Source: Pseudarthrobacter sp. fls2-241-R2A-127 (GTDB lineage Bacteria; Actinomycetota; Actinomycetes; Actinomycetales; Micrococcaceae). From it: a DNA stretch of 64,000 nucleotides. Below, in pieces: positions 36,988 to 50,252 of the stretch. Numbering within the stretch: position 1 is the stretch's first letter; every line of letters starts with the position of its first letter. Location: assembly GCF_030209355.1 (NCBI RefSeq), contig NZ_JARVSF010000013.1, positions 62,001 through 126,000 of the forward strand, given 5' to 3'. A model generated the notes under the pieces. That model saw only the letters and a list, made by a program, of their open reading frames with translations, was not told where the DNA came from and did not search any database. Position numbers and translations under genes: made by a program.

Positions 36988-38571
36988 GTGTTCAATTCAC
37001 TCTCTGACCGGTTGACAGCAACCTTCAAAAATCTCCGCGGCAAGGGTCGCCTCACCGAGGCCGACGTCGATGCCACCGTCCGCGAGATCCGCCGGGCCCT
37101 GCTGGACGCAGACGTCGCCGTACCAGTGGTCCGCGAATTCACCGGAAAGGTCCGCGAACGTGCGCTCGGTGCCGAGGTTTCGGCCGCGCTGAATCCCAGC
37201 CAGCAGATCGTCAAGATCGTCAACGAGGAACTCCAGGAGATCCTTGGCGGCGAAACGCGGCGGATCCGGCTCGCCAAGAACGGTCCCACCATCATCATGC
37301 TGGCCGGCCTCCAGGGTGCGGGCAAGACCACCCTTGCCGGCAAGCTGTCCAAGTGGCTGAAGGCCCAAGGCCACAGCCCCATGCTGGTGGCCTGCGACCT
37401 GCAGCGTCCCAACGCCGTCACCCAGCTCCAGGTGGTTGGCCAGCGCGCCAACGTGCCCGTCTTCGCCCCGCACCCCGGCGCCACCTCCCAGGAGCTGGAC
37501 CACCCGGCCGGCGACCCCGTCGCCGTAGCCCGTGCCGGTGTTGAGGAGGCGCGCCAGAAGCTTCACGACGTCGTCATCGTCGACACCGCCGGCCGCCTCG
37601 GCGTCGACGCCGACATGATGGAACAGGCCCGCCAGATCCGCCGCGCCATCGTCCCCAACGAAGTCCTCTTCGTGATCGACTCCATGATCGGCCAGGACGC
37701 CGTCAACACGGCGCTCGCCTTTGACGAAGGCGTGAACTTCACGGGCATCGTGCTCTCCAAGCTCGACGGCGACGCGCGCGGCGGTGCCGCGCTCTCGGTT
37801 GCGTCGGTCACCGGCAAGCCGGTCATGTTCGCCTCCACCGGCGAAGGCCTGGACGACTTTGAACTCTTCCACCCGGACCGGATGGCCTCGCGCATCCTGG
37901 ACATGGGCGATATCCTCACGCTCATCGAACAGGCCGAAAAGGCCTGGGACAAGGATGAAGCTGCCCGGATGGCGAAGAAGTTCGCCGACCAGGAAGACTT
38001 CACCCTCGAGGACTTCCTCGCCCAGATGCAGCAAATCCGCAACATGGGCTCCATGAAGAAGATGCTCATGATGATGCCCGGTGCGCAGAACATCCGGCAG
38101 CAGCTGGAGCAGTTCGACGAGCGCGAAATCGACCGCGTCGAGGCCATTGTCCGGTCCATGACGCCGCACGAGCGCCTGGCCCCGAAGATCATCAACGGAT
38201 CCCGCCGTGCGCGCATCGCCCGCGGCTCCGGCGTCCACGTCTCCGAGGTCAACGGCCTGCTGGAACGCTTCGCGCAGGCCCAGAAGATGATGAAGAAGAT
38301 GGCCCAGGGCGGCATGCCTGGAATGCCCGGTATGCCGGGCATTCCCGGCGCCGGCGGAGGTGCGCGCAAGAACGCCAAGAACGCGCCGAAGAAGAAGGCG
38401 AAGTCCGGCAACCCCGCCAAGGCCGCACAGGAACGCAAGGAGGCCGAAGCCCGGCGCGCGAACGCTGGCAAGGCGCTGCCCACGGGTGCCGCGTTCGGCC
38501 AGCCGGGTGGCGACTTCGATCCGTCCCAGTTGAACCTCCCCAAGGGCTTCGACAAGTTCCTGGGCAAGTAG
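36988..38571 (+). CDS. ffh: Signal recognition particle protein Ffh
   Basis: Ffh binds signal sequences and 4.5S RNA and docks with FtsY. The protein of about 527 residues starts at GTG 36988 (FNSLSDRLTATFKNLRGKG, the standard N domain); the longer open frame is antisense to the G6PDH gene. The GTPase motifs are AGLQGAGKTTLAGKLSKWL, DLQRPNAVTQL, VDTAGRLGVDADMM and SKLDGDARGG. The M domain follows with a Met-rich stretch (MKKMAQGGMPGMPGMPGIPG), then a Lys/Ala-rich tail longer than in E. coli. Confidence 0.96.
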   Translation: MFNSLSDRLTATFKNLRGKGRLTEADVDATVREIRRALLDADVAVPVVREFTGKVRERALGAEVSAALNPSQQIVKIVNEELQEILGGETRRIRLAKNGPTIIMLAGLQGAGKTTLAGKLSKWLKAQGHSPMLVACDLQRPNAVTQLQVVGQRANVPVFAPHPGATSQELDHPAGDPVAVARAGVEEARQKLHDVVIVDTAGRLGVDADMMEQARQIRRAIVPNEVLFVIDSMIGQDAVNTALAFDEGVNFTGIVLSKLDGDARGGAALSVASVTGKPVMFASTGEGLDDFELFHPDRMASRILDMGDILTLIEQAEKAWDKDEAARMAKKFADQEDFTLEDFLAQMQQIRNMGSMKKMLMMMPGAQNIRQQLEQFDEREIDRVEAIVRSMTPHERLAPKIINGSRRARIARGSGVHVSEVNGLLERFAQAQKMMKKMAQGGMPGMPGMPGIPGAGGGARKNAKNAPKKKAKSGNPAKAAQERKEAEARRANAGKALPTGAAFGQPGGDFDPSQLNLPKGFDKFLGK

Positions 38572-38590
38572 CAGTTTCACGTAATCAGGA

Positions 38591-38634
38591 AGCGCCGGGT
38601 GCCGTCTTGACCGTTCAAGACGACACCTGGCGCT
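38591..38634 (+). terminator. Terminator after ffh
   Basis: The arms 38591-38610 and 38615-38634 pair over 20 bp with few mismatches (AGCGCCGGGTGCCGTCTTGA) around CCGT, followed by TCTTCGTT. The stem includes a TCTTGA/TCAAGA core. Confidence 0.7.
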
Positions 38635-38674
38635 TCTTCGTTGGGATGTCGGTGCCGTGGAATAGGGTTGGTTC

Positions 38675-42543
<3,869 letters not shown>

Positions 42544-42595
42544 TTAATGTGTGACAGGCCGCCAACGGGACGGCCGCCAATGCAAGGAGCCTTCA

Positions 42596-43471
42596 ATGAC
42601 CGCATCAGCCAGCAGCCAGGATCTTCTTCCTGCCGACCTCGCCATGGGCACCGTGATGCTCAAGGTGGGGGACATGAAGGTCATGACCGACTACTACCAG
42701 CGCGCCCTGGGCCTGGAGGTGGTGGCCGAACAGGACGGCGGGCTGTACTTGGGCCGTCTTGGCCGCCCCTTGGTCCACTTGGCCCCGGCCCCCGGGCTGA
42801 ACCTGCCCGGCAGGGGAGAGGCCGGCCTCTTCCATACCGCGCTGTTGTTTGAGGACCAGGCCTCCCTCGCCGCCACCATTGCCACCGCGGCGCAGTACGA
42901 GCCGATGTCCTTCACCGGCAGCGCCGACCACCTGGTCAGCGAAGCCTTCTACTTCACCGATCCGGAAGGCAACGGTATCGAGCTGTACTGGGACCGCCCG
43001 CGCAGCAACTGGTCCTGGAACGGGACGGACGTAGTGATGGACAGCCTCGCACTGCCCCCGCAGCGCTACCTGGAACAGCACCTAACGGAGGAATCCCTGG
43101 AAGGCCAGCGCGTGACGGCCGCAGGCGTGGGCCACGTCCACCTTCAGGTGGGAGACGTCCAGACGGCGCGCGACTTCTACGTGGGCACCCTCGGATTCGA
43201 AAAGACGGCGGGCTGGCACGGGCAGGCATTGTTCGTTTCCGCCGGCCGCTACCACCACCACATGGCCATGAACGTCTGGAACAGCCGCGGTGCCGGCCCC
43301 CGCAAGGACACCCTTGGGCTCGGCGAAGTCCTCATCGAAGTTCCGTCAGGGGACGACGTCGGCGCCTTGGCCGACCGCCTCAAGGTCGCCGGAGTGCCTG
43401 CCCACCACACCGGCGCCGAACTCCGGTTCGAGGATCCGTGGCGCAACCGGCTGCGGGTGGCCGTCCGCTGA
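42596..43471 (+). CDS. VOC-family two-domain dioxygenase-like protein (CatE-like)
   Basis: This 291-residue protein has two glyoxalase/extradiol-type repeats: about residues 15-130 (MLKVGDMKVMTDYYQRALGLEVV...FYFTDPEGNGIELYWDRP) and about 165-285 (VGHVHLQVGDVQTARDFYVGTLGFEKT...YHHHMAMNVW...LRFEDPWRNRLRVAV). Metal ligands His and Glu are visible (LFHTALLF, GIELYW, GHVHLQV). Related proteins (YfiE/CatE) are catechol 2,3-dioxygenases or quinone-stress proteins. The substrate is not proven. AAGGAG lies 7 nt before the ATG. Confidence 0.78.
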   Translation: MTASASSQDLLPADLAMGTVMLKVGDMKVMTDYYQRALGLEVVAEQDGGLYLGRLGRPLVHLAPAPGLNLPGRGEAGLFHTALLFEDQASLAATIATAAQYEPMSFTGSADHLVSEAFYFTDPEGNGIELYWDRPRSNWSWNGTDVVMDSLALPPQRYLEQHLTEESLEGQRVTAAGVGHVHLQVGDVQTARDFYVGTLGFEKTAGWHGQALFVSAGRYHHHMAMNVWNSRGAGPRKDTLGLGEVLIEVPSGDDVGALADRLKVAGVPAHHTGAELRFEDPWRNRLRVAVR

Positions 43472-43634
43472 ACCGTCCTGACGGCGGAAGGCGGCCGGCC
43501 CTGCCGGCCCCCGTGGCCCCCGTGGCCCCCGCGCGTGCGCCGGCCGGTCCGCAGCTACTAGGCTGATTCCGTACGGCCGGGACGCAGGCAGCTCCCGGCG
43601 CGCAGTTCCGCCAACGGAAGAAGGGCTAACAGCC

Positions 43635-44081
43635 ATGGGCTTCACCGAGATCTTTGTTGCCACCCATGACGCCGCGCTGAAACGCGCCGGCCTCCTTGAT
43701 GCAGGGAGCGCGCCCGCGGCAACAGGTGGTCATGCCGTGCGGATCGAGGGGGTCAGCGACTTCGAAATCGAACAGCTCGGCGACCTCGCCGGGACCGCAG
43801 TGCACGCCGGCGGTGCCGACTATGAGCTGACCATGGTGGACGTGGCCAGCGACTCCCTCCTCGCAGTTCCCCCTGCCATGGTCCGGGCGCTCGCTGACCT
43901 CCTGTCCTACGAAACCGAAGGTGAGGGCAACGTCCTCGAAGACGTTGCCGAGCAGTGGGCTGCCCAGGACGACATGCCTTTCGGTGCGGCCCAGGCCCGG
44001 ACCTATGTGGAGCAGCTCGCCACGCTCGCGGCCGGGCTGGACGACGCCGAGCGGACCGGGCTGTACGTCTGGTCCGCCTGA
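43635..44081 (+). CDS. Conserved hypothetical protein, 148 residues
   Basis: I do not recognise a family. The protein is soluble and acidic (MGFTEIFVATHDAALKRAGLLD...), without membrane segments or Cys motifs. Codon use and third-position GC match the neighbours, and an AAGAAGGG-type ribosome-binding site precedes the ATG, so it is probably real. It stands alone between the VOC gene and rpsP. Just upstream (43508-43535) the motif CCCCCGTGG is repeated about three times in tandem; nothing else is visible in that 160-bp gap. Confidence 0.6.
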   Translation: MGFTEIFVATHDAALKRAGLLDAGSAPAATGGHAVRIEGVSDFEIEQLGDLAGTAVHAGGADYELTMVDVASDSLLAVPPAMVRALADLLSYETEGEGNVLEDVAEQWAAQDDMPFGAAQARTYVEQLATLAAGLDDAERTGLYVWSA

Positions 44082-44300
44082 CCGGAGCCGCAGGGTCCGG
44101 TCTCCTGCCGGCGGCGGCGCCCCGCGCCGCGACGCCAAGTCGAAATAAGCTCGCTGATCTGGCACAATGGACATGTACTCGATCCGCGTGGCCCCTCTCT
44201 CCGCGTCCGGATCCTGTCCTTTGAGCCCGCAAGTATGGCCCGCCCCACGGGTGCAGAAAGCCGGGTTCACCCCTTTTCTGAAACAGGAGTGACCACAAAA

Positions 44301-44723
44301 GTGGCCGTAAAGATTCGCCTTAAGCGCTTCGGCAAGATGCGCGCCCCGTACTACCGCATCGTCGTCGCGGACTCACGCACCAAGCGTGACGGCCGCGCCA
44401 TCGAAGAGATCGGCAAGTACCACCCCACCGAAGAGCCCTCATTCATCGAGGTCAACTCCGAGCGTGCCCAGTACTGGCTGTCCGTCGGCGCCCAGCCGTC
44501 CGAGCAGGTTGCCGCCATCCTGAAGATCACCGGTGACTGGCAGAAGTTCAAGGGCCTCCCGGGCCAGGAAGGCACCCTCAAGACCAAGGTCGCGAAGGAA
44601 GCTTTCGTTGCTCCGGAGAAGGGTTCGGTCATCATCCCGGAAGCCATCACCAAGAAGGCCTCCAAGTCTGACGCTGCCGAGGCCCCGGCCGACGCCGAAG
44701 CTGAGACCACCGAGGCTGAGTAA
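44301..44723 (+). CDS. rpsP: 30S ribosomal protein S16
   Basis: The 140-residue protein begins (M)[30 protein letters not shown], the standard S16 start, and has an Ala/Glu-rich C-terminal extension of about 35 residues as in other actinobacteria. I chose the GTG at 44301 by homology; AGGAG lies 11 nt upstream. A GTG at 44289 would add four residues. It heads the operon rpsP-khpA-rimM-trmD. Confidence 0.95.
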   Translation: MAVKIRLKRFGKMRAPYYRIVVADSRTKRDGRAIEEIGKYHPTEEPSFIEVNSERAQYWLSVGAQPSEQVAAILKITGDWQKFKGLPGQEGTLKTKVAKEAFVAPEKGSVIIPEAITKKASKSDAAEAPADAEAETTEAE

Positions 44724-44724
44724 A

Positions 44725-44967
44725 TTGCTGGCAGAAGCGCTGGAGCACCTCGTCCGCGGAATCGTCGATTCCCCGGACGACGTCAAGGTCAGTTCGAAGA
44801 ACAACCGCCGCGGGGACACCCTCGAGGTGCGGGTTCACCAGGATGACCTCGGACGGGTGATTGGCCGCCAGGGCCGCACGGCACGCGCACTGCGCACCGT
44901 GGTGGCAGCACTGGCCGGCGGCGAACCGGTCAGGGTCGACGTCGTCGACACCGACCGCCGCCGCTGA
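44725..44967 (+). CDS. khpA: KH-domain RNA-binding protein
   Basis: This 80-residue single KH-domain protein starts with TTG directly after the rpsP stop (TAAATTG). The RNA-binding GxxG loop is in RVIGRQGRTARALRTVV near residue 45. KhpA, usually with KhpB, binds RNA and affects cell division and elongation. Its position between rpsP and rimM is conserved in Gram-positive bacteria. Confidence 0.9.
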   Translation: MLAEALEHLVRGIVDSPDDVKVSSKNNRRGDTLEVRVHQDDLGRVIGRQGRTARALRTVVAALAGGEPVRVDVVDTDRRR

Positions 44968-44992
44968 GCGCTCGGCAACTTTCAGTTTTTTG

Positions 44993-45028
44993 CTCCGGCC
45001 CCTCCACCATCAGGTGGAGGGGCCGGAG
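44993..45028 (+). terminator. Strong hairpin between khpA and rimM
   Basis: A perfect 16-bp GC-rich stem (44993-45008 with 45013-45028, CTCCGGCCCCTCCACC) has loop ATCA. The T run lies before the stem, not after it, so it may attenuate, punctuate or process the operon transcript rather than fully stop it. Confidence 0.6.
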
Positions 45029-45071
45029 TGCTTTCACCCCACCACAATCACAACCCGGAACAGAGGAACAG

Positions 45072-45620
45072 ATGCAGCTTCAGGTGGCGCGGATCGGCAA
45101 GCCGCACGGCATCCGCGGGGAAGTCACGGTCCAGGTGCTGACCGATGCCCCCGAAGACAGGTTTGTCCCCGGCACGGAGTTCGTCGTTGAACCTGCCTCC
45201 GCCGGCCCCTTGACGGTGAGCAGTGCGCGCTGGAACAAGGACATCCTGCTGCTGGGCTTCGAGGAAGTCACGGACCGCAACAGGGCCGAGACCCTCCGCG
45301 GTGCCAAGCTCTTCATCGGAACCGAGGAACTCGACGAGGATGACGACGACGAAGGCTGGTACGAGCACGAACTCGTCGGCCTCCAGGCGCGGGTGGGCTC
45401 ACGGGTCGTGGGGAAGATAACAGCGCTTGCCACCATGCCTGTGCAGGACCTGTTGACCGTGACCACCCCGGACGGCGAAGAGATCCTCATCCCCTTCGTT
45501 GAGCAGATCGTGCCCGAGGTCAACATCGAGGAGGGGTTCGTCCTCCTCACCCCGCCGGACGGCCTCTTTGAAGTGAACGCCGACGACGCCGCGTCTCCGG
45601 AACCCGAAGGCAGGGAATAG
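45072..45620 (+). CDS. rimM: Ribosome maturation factor RimM
   Basis: RimM helps mature the 30S head region. The 182-residue protein has the N-terminal barrel (QVARIGKPHGIRGEVTVQVLTD) and a C-terminal PRC barrel (EDLLTVTTPDGEEILIPFVEQIVPEVNIEEG-like segment). GAACAG/GAGGAACAG gives a ribosome-binding site. trmD follows without a gap. Confidence 0.95.
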   Translation: MQLQVARIGKPHGIRGEVTVQVLTDAPEDRFVPGTEFVVEPASAGPLTVSSARWNKDILLLGFEEVTDRNRAETLRGAKLFIGTEELDEDDDDEGWYEHELVGLQARVGSRVVGKITALATMPVQDLLTVTTPDGEEILIPFVEQIVPEVNIEEGFVLLTPPDGLFEVNADDAASPEPEGRE

Positions 45621-46430
45621 ATGCGGATCGACGTCGTCAGCATCTTCCCCGAATACCTTGCTCCGCTTGAGCTCTCGCTGATCGGCAAGGCCCGCCAGGA
45701 CGGAATCCTGGACCTGCACGTCCACGACCTCCGCAGCTTCACCACGGACAAGCACCGTTCCGTGGACGACACTCCCTACGGCGGAGGTGCGGGAATGGTC
45801 ATGAAGCCTGAGCCGTGGGCGCAAGCCCTGTCAGCGGTGGCCCAGGGCAATGCCGATCCGCAGCGCAAACCCGTCCTGATCGTTCCGTCTCCCGCCGGCG
45901 AGCGGTTCACGCAGGCACTCGCCTACGAACTGGCCGAGGAAGAACACCTCGCCTTCGCCTGCGGCCGCTATGAAGGCATAGACGAGCGGGTCATCGAGTG
46001 GGCGCAGGAGCACTTCACCGTCCGCCCCGTGAGCCTTGGCGACTACGTCCTCAACGGCGGGGAGGTGGCTGTCCTGGCCATGGTGGAGGCCATTGGCCGG
46101 CTGCTGCCCGGTGTGGTGGGCAACCCCGAGTCCCTGGTGGAGGAGTCCCACTCCGATGGCCTGCTGGAATATCCGGTCTACACCAAGCCGTCCGTGTGGC
46201 GGGACCGCGAGGTCCCGGCGGTCCTCCTCAGCGGAAACCACGGGAAGATTGCGCAGTGGCGCCGGCACGAGCAGTACCGCCGCACAGCCGAACGCCGCCC
46301 GGACCTCCTGGAGGCGTTTGACGCCGGTAATCTTCCGCGTGCCGACCGCACCGAACTGCACAACCTGGGGTACGACGTCGTCGCTGGAAGGTTGGCCCGC
46401 CGCCCTGGCCCGGCTCCGACGGAGCAGTAG
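45621..46430 (+). CDS. trmD: tRNA (guanine-37-N1) methyltransferase
   Basis: TrmD methylates G37 next to the anticodon and prevents frameshifting. The 269-residue SPOUT enzyme starts [24 protein letters not shown] and shows [36 protein letters not shown] and [31 protein letters not shown], the SAM knot. The C-terminal [13 protein letters not shown] is intact. The start follows the rimM stop directly. Confidence 0.96.
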   Translation: MRIDVVSIFPEYLAPLELSLIGKARQDGILDLHVHDLRSFTTDKHRSVDDTPYGGGAGMVMKPEPWAQALSAVAQGNADPQRKPVLIVPSPAGERFTQALAYELAEEEHLAFACGRYEGIDERVIEWAQEHFTVRPVSLGDYVLNGGEVAVLAMVEAIGRLLPGVVGNPESLVEESHSDGLLEYPVYTKPSVWRDREVPAVLLSGNHGKIAQWRRHEQYRRTAERRPDLLEAFDAGNLPRADRTELHNLGYDVVAGRLARRPGPAPTEQ

Positions 46431-46677
46431 CGGCCCCGGCTCCGGCGCGGAATTGGCGTAGCCCTTCCACTGTGGCAAAATTGACCTTTGTGTCTGCTGG
46501 GTCCGCACCTGCCACAGGGGGTAGCGCGGCCAACAGCCGGACAACCGGCCCCGTCAACCATTGAAGCGGCCGGACCACTTTACTTCGGCGGCAATAATCC
46601 GTCCGGCTTTCGGGCGGACGGACTTGCCTGCCGTGACCCAAAGTGAATGACCTGTGGCGTTCACCAGGAGTGCAACC

Positions 46678-47037
46678 ATGCATATTCTCGATTCCCTCGA
46701 CGCAGCTTCGCTGCGCAACGATGTTCCCGATTTCCGCGCGGGCGACACCCTCAAGGTCCACGTGAACATCATCGAAGGCAAGAACTCCCGTGTCCAGGTG
46801 TTCCAGGGCTTCGTCCTGGGCCGCCAGGGTGATGGCGTCCGCGAAACCTTCACCGTCCGCAAGGTTTCCTTCGGTGTCGGCGTGGAGCGTACCTTCCCGG
46901 TACACTCCCCGATCATCGAAAAGATCGAGGTCGTCACCAAGGGTGACGTCCGCCGCGCCAAGCTTTACTACATGCGCGCACTGCGCGGCAAGGCTGCGAA
47001 GATCAAGGAAAAGCGCGACTTCGCCACCGGCAAGTAA
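46678..47037 (+). CDS. rplS: 50S ribosomal protein L19
   Basis: The 119-residue protein contains [29 protein letters not shown] and the C-terminal [20 protein letters not shown] of L19. I chose the ATG at 46678, with AGGAG 8 nt upstream; the open frame extends 24 bp further without conserved residues. The preceding 46431-46677 gap holds a possible -35 (TTGACC, 46481) and a small GTCCG/CGGAC hairpin near 46600-46622 that could be a leader structure. Confidence 0.96.
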   Translation: MHILDSLDAASLRNDVPDFRAGDTLKVHVNIIEGKNSRVQVFQGFVLGRQGDGVRETFTVRKVSFGVGVERTFPVHSPIIEKIEVVTKGDVRRAKLYYMRALRGKAAKIKEKRDFATGK

Positions 47038-47121
47038 GCTCCTTTCGGACTTAGCACCAGGCTGGGACGCGGCCGTAGCCGGCAAGCGCCGGAGCAATCC
47101 ACCAGCGCCAGGATACGGACC

Positions 47122-47799
47122 ATGCACCAGACAAAACGCCAGCCCCGCACCATGGGCTGGCGTTTTGTGTTCCTGGCCCTGGTCCTGGCCGTCACCATCA
47201 GCGGCGTGGTGCGCTCCTTGTGGCTCGATGTCTACTACATTCCCTCGGAGTCCATGGAGCCGCTGCTCCAGGGCGGCGACCGGATCCTGGTCTCGCGCAC
47301 GGATTTCCAGGCCGAGCCCATCAGGCGCGGAGACATCGTCGTCTTTGACGGACGCGGCACGTTCGCGCCGCTTGCGAGTGGCAAGGGGTCGCTGATGGAC
47401 GCCGCCACCGGCCTCACCCAGTGGCTTGGCCTCACCGGAAGCGACACCACCTACGTCAAGCGGGTCATCGGGCTACCCGGAGATACCGTGATCTGCTGTG
47501 ATGCAGGCGGCAAGGTAACCGTGAACGGCGTGCCGCTGGATGAGCCGTACATATTTCCGGGTGATGCCCCCAGCGCCCAAAAATTCAACTCCGTGGTCCC
47601 CGAGGGCAGGCTGTGGCTGATGGGTGACCACCGTTCGGTTTCCGCGGACTCGCGCAGCCTGCTGGGCGCCCCCGGCGGCGGCCTGGTTCCGCTGGAGCGC
47701 GTGATCGGCCGGCCGGTCCAGATCCTGTGGCCCCTTGATAGATTTGCTCCAGTAGCACGGCCGCCAGTGGTGGAGCCAACAACAAAGAACGGACCGTAA
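47122..47799 (+). CDS. lepB: Signal peptidase I (first of two)
   Basis: This 225-residue type I signal peptidase has one N-terminal membrane segment (about residues 13-35), catalytic Ser44 in YYIPSESMEPLL and the general-base Lys near 113 in [26 protein letters not shown] is box E. The active site faces the outside of the membrane. A terminator-like hairpin spans codons 4-16. An internal ATG at 47152 (MGWRFVFLALV) is a possible alternative start. A second copy follows immediately. Confidence 0.93.
   Translation: MHQTKRQPRTMGWRFVFLALVLAVTISGVVRSLWLDVYYIPSESMEPLLQGGDRILVSRTDFQAEPIRRGDIVVFDGRGTFAPLASGKGSLMDAATGLTQWLGLTGSDTTYVKRVIGLPGDTVICCDAGGKVTVNGVPLDEPYIFPGDAPSAQKFNSVVPEGRLWLMGDHRSVSADSRSLLGAPGGGLVPLERVIGRPVQILWPLDRFAPVARPPVVEPTTKNGP
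47131..47168 (+). terminator. Terminator-like hairpin embedded in the lepB 5' coding region
   Basis: Perfect 15-bp arms (47131-47145 ACAAAACGCCAGCCC with 47154-47168) enclose an 8-nt loop and the 3' arm ends GCGTTTTGTG. It looks like the rplS operon terminator but lies inside lepB codons 4-16, spanning the internal ATG at 47152. Confidence 0.65.
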
Positions 47800-48627
47800 A
47801 TGCCCGAGAACCCAGCGCGGAATCCTGAACCGCGCCATGACGGCGCCGCAGACAACCAGGCCGTTCCAGCCCCCGAAGAAGCCGTCGACGGTCCCGCAGC
47901 GGGCACGCCCTCCCACCGGAAAGGCCGGTCCGGATCCAAACCGGCCGGCAAGGCCACCGGCAACCCCTTGCTCGGGTGGCTCAAGGAAATTGCCACCGTC
48001 GTGGTCATCGCCGTGGTGCTGTCTTTCCTCATCAAGACCTTCCTGTTCCGGGCGTTCTTCATTCCGTCGGAGTCCATGGTGAATACGCTTGATGTGGACG
48101 ACCGGATCTTCGTCAACCTCCTAGTCCCGGAACCGTTTGCGCTCAGCCGCGGGGATGTGGTGGTGTTCCGTGACACCAAGGGCTGGCTGCCGCCGGCAGC
48201 AGCCAAGACCCAGGGGCCGTTTACGTGGGTCCAGGATGGACTGACGTTTGTGGGACTGCTGCCGGACAATTCGGAGCAGCACCTGGTCAAGCGCGTCATC
48301 GGGCTCCCGGGCGACCACGTGGTGTGCTGCGACGCCGGCGGTAAACTGACCATTAACGGAACGCCGGTGGACGAGACGTATATCAACCCCGCCGAAGTTC
48401 CGCAGGTCCGCAACTTTGACGTCACCGTCCCGGAGGGCAAGGTGTGGGTGATGGGCGACAACCGGAACCATTCCGCCGATTCGCGGGCACACATGGAGAA
48501 CGACGGCGGATTTATCGACCTCAAGGACCTCGAGGGCAAGGCCGCGGTCATCGCTTGGCCGCTGAACAGGATCAAGACCCTGGACAACTACCCCGACGTG
48601 TTCCGCAACGTACCGGCGCCCCGCTGA
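47800..48627 (+). CDS. lepB: Signal peptidase I (second of two)
   Basis: This 275-residue protein has a hydrophilic Pro/Ala-rich cytoplasmic N-terminus of about 60 residues, one membrane segment (about 62-82), catalytic Ser92 in [12 protein letters not shown] and Lys near 164 in [12 protein letters not shown]. Box [13 protein letters not shown] is present. It begins directly after the first lepB stop. Sequence similarity over the catalytic boxes shows tandem paralogues with different N-termini, which may divide substrates. Confidence 0.93.
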   Translation: MPENPARNPEPRHDGAADNQAVPAPEEAVDGPAAGTPSHRKGRSGSKPAGKATGNPLLGWLKEIATVVVIAVVLSFLIKTFLFRAFFIPSESMVNTLDVDDRIFVNLLVPEPFALSRGDVVVFRDTKGWLPPAAAKTQGPFTWVQDGLTFVGLLPDNSEQHLVKRVIGLPGDHVVCCDAGGKLTINGTPVDETYINPAEVPQVRNFDVTVPEGKVWVMGDNRNHSADSRAHMENDGGFIDLKDLEGKAAVIAWPLNRIKTLDNYPDVFRNVPAPR

Positions 48628-48629
48628 CC

Positions 48630-49418
48630 ATGCCCTCCGCCGCCCGCACCGCACCCGCAGGAACACCGCGCACCCGCGCAGGTGCCGCTCCGGCACGCGG
48701 GGCCAAGGCACCCACGCTGCGGCATGAGCGTACCTTCAAGGCCACGGGCGTACGGCTCCTGGCCGGCGTGGATGAGGTGGGCCGCGGTGCGCTTGCCGGG
48801 CCGGTCAGCGTGGGAATCGCCGTGGTGGACCTGGAGCGCCAAAAGTCCCTCGCGGGCGTGCGTGACAGCAAGCTCCTCAGCCCGGCGGAGCGGGAGCGGC
48901 TGGAACCGTTGGTGCGCCGCTGGAGCGTCGCCTCGGCAGTGGGCCACGCCACCGCCGCAGAGATCGATTCGCTCGGCATCATCGCAGCGTTGCGGCTGGC
49001 AGGAACCCGTGCCTGGGGGACCATCCTGGGCGACGGAATCATCCCGGAGGCGGTGCTGCTGGACGGAAGCCACAACTGGCTCTCCCCGGCTGGGCAGCCC
49101 TCCCTCTTCGACCAGCCCGTGGCCGAAGCCGCCTGCGACGCGCCCGTCCACACCAAGGTCAAGGCGGACATGCAGTGCCTGAGTGTGGCCGCCGCGAGCG
49201 TCATCGCCAAAGTGGAGCGGGACCGGATGATGCGCGAACTGCACCTCGAGTACCCGGATTACGGCTGGGACATCAACAAGGGTTACGCCACCGCAGCGCA
49301 CCGGGACGTCCTCCGCGCAGCCGGACCCACGCCCTACCACCGGGTCAGCTGGCGGCTGCTCGGCGGCGAGCTGCAGGGCACCGAAACCCCCGGCGAAGAC
49401 GCGCAGGACCAAGTCTGA
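48630..49418 (+). CDS. rnhB: Ribonuclease HII
   Basis: RNase HII removes ribonucleotides from DNA. After an Ala/Arg-rich extension of about 40 residues, the 262-residue protein shows [20 protein letters not shown] (catalytic Asp-Glu), [13 protein letters not shown], and [10 protein letters not shown] (third acidic residue). [22 protein letters not shown] is the C-terminal signature. It starts 2 bp after the second lepB. Confidence 0.95.
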   Translation: MPSAARTAPAGTPRTRAGAAPARGAKAPTLRHERTFKATGVRLLAGVDEVGRGALAGPVSVGIAVVDLERQKSLAGVRDSKLLSPAERERLEPLVRRWSVASAVGHATAAEIDSLGIIAALRLAGTRAWGTILGDGIIPEAVLLDGSHNWLSPAGQPSLFDQPVAEAACDAPVHTKVKADMQCLSVAAASVIAKVERDRMMRELHLEYPDYGWDINKGYATAAHRDVLRAAGPTPYHRVSWRLLGGELQGTETPGEDAQDQV

Positions 49419-49466
49419 ATTTTCCCTTCGGCGCAAGCCCTGCCGGACATGGTGCAAGATGGAAGC

Positions 49467-49793
49467 ATGAGTGCCGAGGATCTTGAGAACTACGAAACCG
49501 ACATGGAGCTTCAGCTCTACCGTGAATACCGCGACGTCGTCGGCCTGTTCACCTACGTTGTCGAGACCGAACGGCGTTTCTACCTCGCCAACCATGTGGA
49601 CCTGCAGGCCCGAAGCGCCGACGGCGAGGTCTACTTCGACCTGACCCTCCAGGACGCCTGGGTCTGGGACGTCTACCGCTCGGCCCGCTTCGTCAAGAGC
49701 GTCAGGGTCTTGACCTTCAAGGACGTCAACGTCGAAGAACTGCCGCGCAACGAGGAACTGGCCCTGCCCAAGGACGTGGACCTGGGCAACTAG
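49467..49793 (+). CDS. DUF2469 family protein
   Basis: This 108-residue acidic protein, MSAEDLENYETDMELQLYREYRDVVGLFTYVVETERRFYLAN, is nearly invariant in actinobacteria and always lies between rnhB and yraN. DUF2469 has no assigned function. GGAAGC precedes the ATG at 49467. A terminator follows. Confidence 0.88.
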   Translation: MSAEDLENYETDMELQLYREYRDVVGLFTYVVETERRFYLANHVDLQARSADGEVYFDLTLQDAWVWDVYRSARFVKSVRVLTFKDVNVEELPRNEELALPKDVDLGN

Positions 49794-49818
49794 CAGCTCC
49801 CCGACTTTCCCTCCACAC

Positions 49819-49849
49819 AAAGGCCCTGTCCACATACGGCAGGGCCTTT
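49819..49849 (+). terminator. Intrinsic terminator after the DUF2469 gene
   Basis: A perfect 10-bp stem AAAGGCCCTG (49819-49828) with CAGGGCCTTT (49840-49849) is followed by CTGTG. It closes the rplS-lepB-lepB-rnhB-DUF2469 run. Confidence 0.8.
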
Positions 49850-49895
49850 CTGTGCTCCGCGGCCGGCCGCCTCCAAGCTGGGTGCGGAGGTAGAA

Positions 49896-50252
49896 ATGAA
49901 ATCGAAGGACCTGCTGGGCCGGCGCGGCGAAGACCTTGCCACCGGCTACCTTGAAACGCTGGGCATGCTCGTGGTGGAACGCAATTGGCGGTGCGCCGAG
50001 GGCGAGATCGATATCGTGGCCCTTGACGGTGACGCGCTGGTCATCGCTGAAGTCAAAACCCGCCGCTCCCTGGACTTCGGCCACCCTTTCGAGGCAGTAG
50101 GCCCGGAGAAGCTGGCACGCCTGCACCGGCTCGGTGCAGCCTGGTGCCGTGACCGGGAACTCCGAATGCCCTTGCGCCGCGTGGACGTTATCGCCGTGGT
50201 GGACGACGGCGGCGGCCACCCGGTGGTGGAGCACCTCAAGGGGGTGGGGTGA
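49896..50252 (+). CDS. yraN: UPF0102 protein YraN
   Basis: This 118-residue endonuclease-fold protein begins MKSKDLLGRRGEDLATGYLETLG and carries the PD-(D/E)xK-like core EGEIDIVALDGDALVIAEVKTR. The function is unknown, but it is found beside comM and dprA. Its stop overlaps the comM start (GTGATGG). Confidence 0.92.
   Translation: MKSKDLLGRRGEDLATGYLETLGMLVVERNWRCAEGEIDIVALDGDALVIAEVKTRRSLDFGHPFEAVGPEKLARLHRLGAAWCRDRELRMPLRRVDVIAVVDDGGGHPVVEHLKGVG

Noticed and set aside
44993..45028. khpA-rimM hairpin as an operon-ending terminator
   Set aside because: The T run is on the wrong side and rimM-trmD lacks another clear promoter, so I kept it only as an internal hairpin.
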